This document shows positions 59,965-64,000 of a DNA stretch of 64,000 bases, in pieces. Position 1 is the first letter of the stretch. Each line of letters opens with the position of its first letter. Source of the stretch: Amycolatopsis pithecellobii (lineage in GTDB: Bacteria; Actinomycetota; Actinomycetes; Mycobacteriales; Pseudonocardiaceae); assembly GCF_009707865.1 (NCBI RefSeq), contig NZ_WMBA01000003.1:1-64000 (forward strand). Direction: 5' to 3'. The notes under the pieces were generated by a model that was not told where the DNA came from, did no database searches, and was given only the letters and a program-made list of their open reading frames with translations. The position numbers and the translations under genes were made by a program.

Positions 59965-60324
59965 GTGATTGAGATCGGTTCGCGGGCGCGCACGCTGCCG
60001 GCACCCCCGTTTGCCGTCTGGGACTCACTCGTGGAGCCTCGTCGGCCAGGAGCCCGTCCGTGGCTCCACTTGCTGGCCGACGAAGTCGATCCCGGAGTCC
60101 TGGCCGCCGAGAAGCCCAGCCAGGTGGTGTGGTCATCGTTGTGGCCAAGCCGGCCCAATGATCAGGTACGTTTCGCGCTGACGGCCTCGCGCGACGGCGG
60201 GACCTTACTGAGGTTTACCTTGCTCGCCGCCGACGAAGCCCCCGACCAGAGCAAGACCGGACACCTGCGGCGACGGCTCAACCAACTGCTGTTCGCTGAT
60301 CTTCGTTTTTCCTATGGCCAGTGA
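59965..60324 (+). CDS. SRPBCC (START-like) family protein
   Basis: A 119-residue protein with AVWDSLVEPRRPGARPWL, VVWSSLWPSRPNDQVRF, GGTLLRFTLLA and a C-terminal GHLRRRLNQLLFADLRFSYGQ, a pattern of actinobacterial SRPBCC proteins that bind a small lipophilic ligand in a helix-grip fold. I prefer the GTG at 59965, next to the conserved IEIGSRA. A longer open frame exists upstream only because it reads through the repeat and the broken hydrolase. No clear ribosome site precedes the GTG. Confidence 0.75.
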   Translation: MIEIGSRARTLPAPPFAVWDSLVEPRRPGARPWLHLLADEVDPGVLAAEKPSQVVWSSLWPSRPNDQVRFALTASRDGGTLLRFTLLAADEAPDQSKTGHLRRRLNQLLFADLRFSYGQ

Positions 60325-60372
60325 GCGGCGACTTCCTCGGACCTTCTCCGACATTGACGGCTCGCTCGCCGC

Positions 60373-60578
60373 GTGCTGAGCTTTGTCATGCTGGGCCTGG
60401 TCGCGATCGGCGGCACCGTGGTGGTGCTCACGTCCGATCCCAGGCGGCAGGCCATCACATTGTCGGTGTACGGCGTGTTGCTCAGCGTCCTGTTCCTCAT
60501 TCTGCCGCGCCCGACGTCGCGCTGATGGTCCTGCTCACCGTCCGCAGTGTACAGTCCACAAAGGACAAAAGGCGGTGA
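60373..60578 (+). pseudogene. Frameshifted remnant of a DUF4040 (Mrp-antiporter-like) membrane protein
   Basis: From a GTG at 60373 the frame encodes MLSFVMLGLVAIGGTVVV and LTSDPRRQAITLSVYGVLLS, then LFLIL. This matches the two-helix start of DUF4040/MbhD proteins. The expected continuation APDVAL occurs in the next frame (SAAPDVALMVLLTV), ending at 60578. One frameshift and loss of about a dozen residues are needed. It is therefore a dead gene. The rest of 60325-60680 shows nothing else that I can support. Confidence 0.6.
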
Positions 60579-60680
60579 ACACGACCAGCACGCCTATCAC
60601 GCCGACGCGCTCGCGCAACCAGCCCAGCCCGCGCCGGTCGCGCCTGAGACGGCGTGGACTCCGGCCGGTGTTTTGCTGTG

Positions 60681-63560
60681 TCATGCGTCGGTGGCCGTGC
60701 CGGCGAGGACCTGCGCCAGGTGCAGGGCCTGGCGTCCGGTGCCGGCGGCGATCTGGGTGCGGCAGCTGAACCCGTCGGCGAGGATCAGGGTGTCCTCGTC
60801 GGTGGCGCGGACGTCGGGAAGCAGCACCCGTTCACCGGCGGCCATGGACACCCGGTAGCGATCGCCGGGTTCGTAGCCGAAGCTGCCGGCCATCCCGCAG
60901 CAACCGGAGTCAGGGCGCGCCAGGTCGAGCCCCATCGCCTCCATCAGCCGCAGATCGGCATCGGTACCGATGACGGCCTGCTGGTGGCAGTGCAACTGCA
61001 GCAGGGCCTTGCTGTGCACCACGGGCGGTGTGTACCCGTCGCTGGCAACCAGCACTTCCGCCAGTGAGTGGGCTTGCTGCGCCAGCCGCCGGGCGGCGGT
61101 GCTGTGCGGCAGGAGGTTGCGCAGCTCGTCGCGGAAGACGGCGAGGCAACTCGGTTCCAGCACGACGATGGGAGTACCGGCGGTGAGCGCGGGCTCCAGT
61201 TCATCGAGAATGCGCCGGAGCCAGCGTTTCGCGGTGCGAAGCATGCCGTAGTCGTAGAGCGGCCGGCCGCAGCACAGCACTTTGCCGGGAATTTCGACGG
61301 TGAAACCCGCGGCTTCGAGGACGCTGACGGCGGCGATTCCGACGCTGGGGGAGAAGTAATTGGTGAACGTGTCCGGCCACAACAGGACCGGCCGGCCGCG
61401 GGGCCGGCCCTGGTGTTCGGCGAAGGCGGCGCGGAAGGTGTGGGCGGCGAAGCGCGGCGCCTGCCGTTGCGGCGCGATCCCCGCGGCCCGGCGGGCGAGC
61501 CTGCCGAGCCCTGGCGCGGCGAGAGTCGCGTTCACCAGGTGCGGGGCTCGTGTGGCGAGGCGCGCCCAGACGGGGATGAGGCCGAGTGTGTAGGCGGATC
61601 GTGGGCGGAGCCGGCCCTGGTAGTAGTGGGCCAGGAACTCGGCCTTGTAGGTGGCTATGTCGACCCCGACAGGGCAGTCGCCCTTGCAGCCTTTGCAGGC
61701 CAGGCACAGGTCGAGGGCGTCCTTGACGTGCTCGTCGTGCCAGCCTTTGCCGTGGGCGTCGGGCGCGAGGTGGCCGCCCATCATCTCGAACAGCAGCCGG
61801 GCACGGCCGCGGGTGGAATGCTTCTCCTCGCGGGTGACCATGAAGCTGGGGCACATGGTGCCGCCGGAGGTGTGCCGGCAGATGCCGACGCCGAAGCATC
61901 GGTTGGCGGCGTCGGCGAAGCCCATTTCGTCGTCGGGGTAGGCGAAAAAGGTGCGGACCGGCCTCGGCTGGTAGGCGGGCCCGGTCGCGAGGTTCTCTTC
62001 TGGCGAGTAGGGGTGTACCACCTTGCCAGGGTTCATCCGGCCCGTCGGGTCCCAGATCCGTTTGAACTCGGCGAACGCGTCCACGAGTTCGGGCCCGAAG
62101 ATCTTGATGAGCTGGTTCGCGCGCAGCTGCCCGTCGCCGTGCTCACCGGACAGCGAACCACCGTAGCGGGCGACGAGGTCGCCGGCTTCGTCGATGAACG
62201 TGCGGAAGTTGCCGACCCCGGCGGCGGTCGTCAGGTCCGGGTCGAGCCGGTTGTGCATGCAACCCTGGCCGAAGTGTCCGAAAAGGACGGTGTGGTAGCC
62301 GTGTTTCGTGACGAGGGCGCAATAGTCGCGGATATAGTCGCCGAGCCGTTCCGGCGGCACTCCGGCGTCCTCCCACAACGCCAGTCCCGCGTGCTCGCCC
62401 GGGATCCGGGTGTATTCGATGGTGGAGCGGCGGATTTCCCAGATCTCGCTCTGTCGTCTGGGGTCCTCCACGACAGCCGGGACTCCCGGTTCGGAGACCT
62501 TTGCGGCGGCGTGTCGCACCTGCTCGTCGACCTCGTGACCGGTGTCGCCGCCGTACTCGGCGAGCAGCCATGCCGCGCCTTGCGGGAGTTCGTCCATGCC
62601 GGGCAGGTGAATATTGTGTTTGTGCAGATTGTCGATGACCCCGGCATCGAAGCATTCCAGGCCGATGACGCCGGTGTCGGCGAGTTCGGGCACGTGGTCG
62701 GCCGCGGTCGCGGCGTCCGGGAATCCCGTGACCAGCAGCCGGCGGCGCGGCGGGTCGGGCAACAACCGCACGGTCGCCGCGAGCACGAGCACGCACGTCG
62801 ATTCGCTGCCCACCAGGGCCCTGGCGACGTCGAAGCCCCGCTCGTCGAGCAACTCCTCCAGGTTGAACCCGGACACCCGGCGGGGGACCGTGGGGTAGCG
62901 GAGCCGGATCGCATCCTCGTGCCGCTCGGCCAGTTCCCGCAGACGACGGTAGATATCGGCCTGCCTCCCGCCCGCGGCAAGGATGCGCTGGTATTGCTCC
63001 CATGACGTCGGGCCGACGGTCATGCGAAGCCCGTCGTAGGTGATGATGTCCAGCGAGAGCACATTGTCGACGGTCTTACCCGCACGCTGGGAATGCGTGC
63101 CGCAGGAGTTGTTGCCGATCATGCCGCCGAGCGTGCAGCGTGCGTGGGTGGCCGGGTCGACGGAGAAGGTCAGCCCGTGCGCAGCCGCGGCGTCGCGCAG
63201 GTGGTCCAGGATCAGACCGGGCTGGACCCGTGCGGTGCGGGCCTGCGGGTCGATCTCCAGCACGCGGTTCATGTACTTGGAGAAGTCGAATGCCACCGCA
63301 TCGTTGACGCTCTGCCCCGCCAGTCCCGTGCCGCCGCCCCTGGCCATGACCGGCGCGCCGTGCCGGTGGCATACGGCGAGCGCGGCGGCGACATCGTCGG
63401 CGTCGCGCGGAATCACCACCCCGATGGGGACCTGGCGATAGATCGAGGCATCGTTGGCGTACAGCGCACGGGAGCCCTCGTCGAAGCGCACCTCGCCGGC
63501 GACCGCCGCGGCCAGTTCCTGGGCTAGTGCGCCCCGGTTGAGCACACCTGCAGTGGGCAT
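60681..63560 (-). CDS. FAD-linked oxidase fused to an Fe-S (CCG-domain) protein; D-2-hydroxyacid dehydrogenase type
   Basis: A 959-residue fusion. The N-terminal half is a GlcD-like flavoprotein with MARGGGTGLAGQSVN and GMIGNNSCGTHS for FAD and the FAD-oxidase C domain with LFGHFGQGCMHNRLD and SGEHGDGQLR. The second half has a ferredoxin region (CLACKGCKGDCPVG) and two CCG repeats (VLCCGRPLYDYG, GCCGMAGSFGYE). It oxidises D-2-hydroxyacids such as D-lactate or D-2-hydroxyglutarate and passes electrons to the membrane chain. The ATG at 63560 follows GGGGAAGCCGG. It is divergent from the ThDP gene at 63628. Confidence 0.93.
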   Translation of the reverse strand: MPTAGVLNRGALAQELAAAVAGEVRFDEGSRALYANDASIYRQVPIGVVIPRDADDVAAALAVCHRHGAPVMARGGGTGLAGQSVNDAVAFDFSKYMNRVLEIDPQARTARVQPGLILDHLRDAAAAHGLTFSVDPATHARCTLGGMIGNNSCGTHSQRAGKTVDNVLSLDIITYDGLRMTVGPTSWEQYQRILAAGGRQADIYRRLRELAERHEDAIRLRYPTVPRRVSGFNLEELLDERGFDVARALVGSESTCVLVLAATVRLLPDPPRRRLLVTGFPDAATAADHVPELADTGVIGLECFDAGVIDNLHKHNIHLPGMDELPQGAAWLLAEYGGDTGHEVDEQVRHAAAKVSEPGVPAVVEDPRRQSEIWEIRRSTIEYTRIPGEHAGLALWEDAGVPPERLGDYIRDYCALVTKHGYHTVLFGHFGQGCMHNRLDPDLTTAAGVGNFRTFIDEAGDLVARYGGSLSGEHGDGQLRANQLIKIFGPELVDAFAEFKRIWDPTGRMNPGKVVHPYSPEENLATGPAYQPRPVRTFFAYPDDEMGFADAANRCFGVGICRHTSGGTMCPSFMVTREEKHSTRGRARLLFEMMGGHLAPDAHGKGWHDEHVKDALDLCLACKGCKGDCPVGVDIATYKAEFLAHYYQGRLRPRSAYTLGLIPVWARLATRAPHLVNATLAAPGLGRLARRAAGIAPQRQAPRFAAHTFRAAFAEHQGRPRGRPVLLWPDTFTNYFSPSVGIAAVSVLEAAGFTVEIPGKVLCCGRPLYDYGMLRTAKRWLRRILDELEPALTAGTPIVVLEPSCLAVFRDELRNLLPHSTAARRLAQQAHSLAEVLVASDGYTPPVVHSKALLQLHCHQQAVIGTDADLRLMEAMGLDLARPDSGCCGMAGSFGYEPGDRYRVSMAAGERVLLPDVRATDEDTLILADGFSCRTQIAAGTGRQALHLAQVLAGTATDA

Positions 63561-63627
63561 GTTTCCGGCTTCCCCGGGTAGCCGAACTGAAACACGTCGG
63601 CCGCCTCGGCGAGGAAACGGATATCTC

Positions 63628-64000
63628 ATGGCAAAGACGACTTCTGATCTTATTGTGGAGCGGCTCCTCGACTGGGGAATTGACACCTGCTTCGGCCTCA
63701 ACGGGGACGCGATCAACGGGTTTTTCGAAGCCCTGCGTACCCACGCCGACCGGATGCGGTTCGTGCACGTCCGGCACGAGGAGAACGCCGCGCTCGCCGC
63801 TGTCGGATACGCCAAGTTCACCGGGCGCCCTGCCGCGTGCGTCGCCACGGCCGGACCGGGGGCGGTGCACCTGCTCAACGGGCTCTACGACGCGGAGATG
63901 GACGGCGTCCCGGTCATCGCCATCACAGGCATGACCTACCACGACGTGATCGGCGCGCACCTGCTGCAGGACCTGAACTCCGATTACCTGTTCCGCGACG
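63628..64000 (+). CDS. ThDP-dependent pyruvate-oxidase-like enzyme (5' part; cut by window edge)
   Basis: The first 124 residues are present. MAKTTSDLIVERLLDWGIDT and CFGLNGDAINGFFEAL open the Pyr domain, RHEENAALAAVGYA carries the catalytic Glu, and ATAGPGAVHLLNGLYDA follows. These features fit pyruvate oxidase/dehydrogenase (PoxB-like) and acetolactate-synthase-like enzymes. The ATG at 63628 follows GAGGAAACGG. It faces the D-2-hydroxyacid dehydrogenase across a 67-bp gap, so both may be regulated together around lactate and pyruvate. Confidence 0.9.
   Translation, partial: MAKTTSDLIVERLLDWGIDTCFGLNGDAINGFFEALRTHADRMRFVHVRHEENAALAAVGYAKFTGRPAACVATAGPGAVHLLNGLYDAEMDGVPVIAITGMTYHDVIGAHLLQDLNSDYLFRD

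Noticed and set aside
58854-60158. Minus-strand frame of 434 codons across the right repeat
   Set aside because: Antisense to the hydrolase and SRPBCC genes and without recognisable domains.
59098-60324. Plus-strand frame joining hydrolase fragment, repeat and SRPBCC domain as one protein
   Set aside because: It reads the repeat in a frame unlike the TetR frame and starts inside another gene; the conserved SRPBCC part has its own GTG at 59965. A real fusion is unlikely.
61068-63005. Plus-strand frame of 645 codons
   Set aside because: It is the antisense of the FAD/Fe-S dehydrogenase, whose cofactor motifs are clear.
63561-63627. Possible operator between the D-2-hydroxyacid dehydrogenase and ThDP genes
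   Set aside because: Only a short GC-rich repeat (CCTCG, CGAGG) is seen, too short to separate from background.
1-64000. CRISPR arrays, tRNA or rRNA genes, phage genes
   Set aside because: No regularly spaced repeats, cloverleaf-type sequences, rRNA motifs or phage structural genes were seen on either strand.

Overview
The window is high-GC actinomycete chromosome, most likely from the Pseudonocardiales (Amycolatopsis or a relative). The grounds are strong GC third-position bias, many GTG starts, many TetR-family regulators, a cytochrome P450, an MmyB-type regulator and a mycofactocin-type short-chain dehydrogenase. The genus is an inference. I found no rRNA, tRNA or CRISPR array. Almost everything is catabolic: adenylating CoA ligases, beta-oxidation enzymes, hydrolases, flavoprotein oxidases and importers, grouped in tightly overlapping operons, each beside its own regulator.

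Left part (1-18.2 kb). A truncated membrane protein, a TetR gene and a cupin are followed by a minus-strand operon of an MFS importer, a metallo-beta-lactamase-fold hydrolase, a crotonase and an amidohydrolase (5976 down to 1584). A second, longer minus-strand operon (14490 down to about 7035) holds a P450, a second MBL-fold hydrolase, a fumarylacetoacetate-hydrolase-family enzyme, an acetoacetyl-CoA-synthetase-like ligase, a phthalate-dioxygenase-reductase-type electron donor, a PNPOx-like protein and a quinone-oxidoreductase-like protein. It is divergent from a TetR gene across paired operators. A second TetR gene, an HSL-type esterase, a YciI/muconolactone-isomerase-like protein and an oxidoreductase share a family of inverted-repeat operators.

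Middle part (18.2-40.4 kb). A thiolase / HMG-CoA-synthase-like-DUF35 fusion / 3-hydroxyacyl-CoA dehydrogenase operon is followed by a group read from 27267 downward (Dabb protein, SDR, MFS pump, CocE-type hydrolase, DMT-family transporter). That group lies opposite an unusual XRE-TetR fusion regulator and a CoA ligase. Next is an RbsABC-type ABC importer divergent from a plus-strand operon of two CoA ligases, an amidohydrolase, a degenerate SDR, a nitroreductase and a TetR regulator. The two divergent transcripts share related operator sequences.

Right part (40.3-64 kb). A 55-bp sequence from the 3' end of the TetR gene (40305-40359) recurs with one mismatch at 59863-59917. It brackets a 19.5-kb segment that begins with decayed IS481 and IS110 remnants. 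The segment holds a large catabolic cluster: a BBE-type flavoprotein, a GMC oxidoreductase resembling MftG, an ACMSD-type amidohydrolase, a double TetR regulator, a ThDP enzyme, a mycofactocin-type SDR, a NitT/TauT-type ABC importer, a CoA ligase, a KstD-like flavoprotein, a Gfo/Idh/MocA protein, a maleate isomerase, a VOC protein and a serine hydrolase. Two near-consensus promoters in it carry the same palindrome, CCTAACGTTAGG. Beyond the repeat are an SRPBCC protein, a frameshifted DUF4040 remnant, a fused FAD/Fe-S D-2-hydroxyacid dehydrogenase and the start of a pyruvate-oxidase-like ThDP enzyme.

Functional outline, inferred: the organism imports several organic acids or aromatic/alicyclic compounds, activates them as CoA esters, oxidises and cleaves them, and feeds central metabolism. 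The 41-59 kb cluster probably yields maleate, which is isomerised to fumarate. No substrate can be named from sequence alone.
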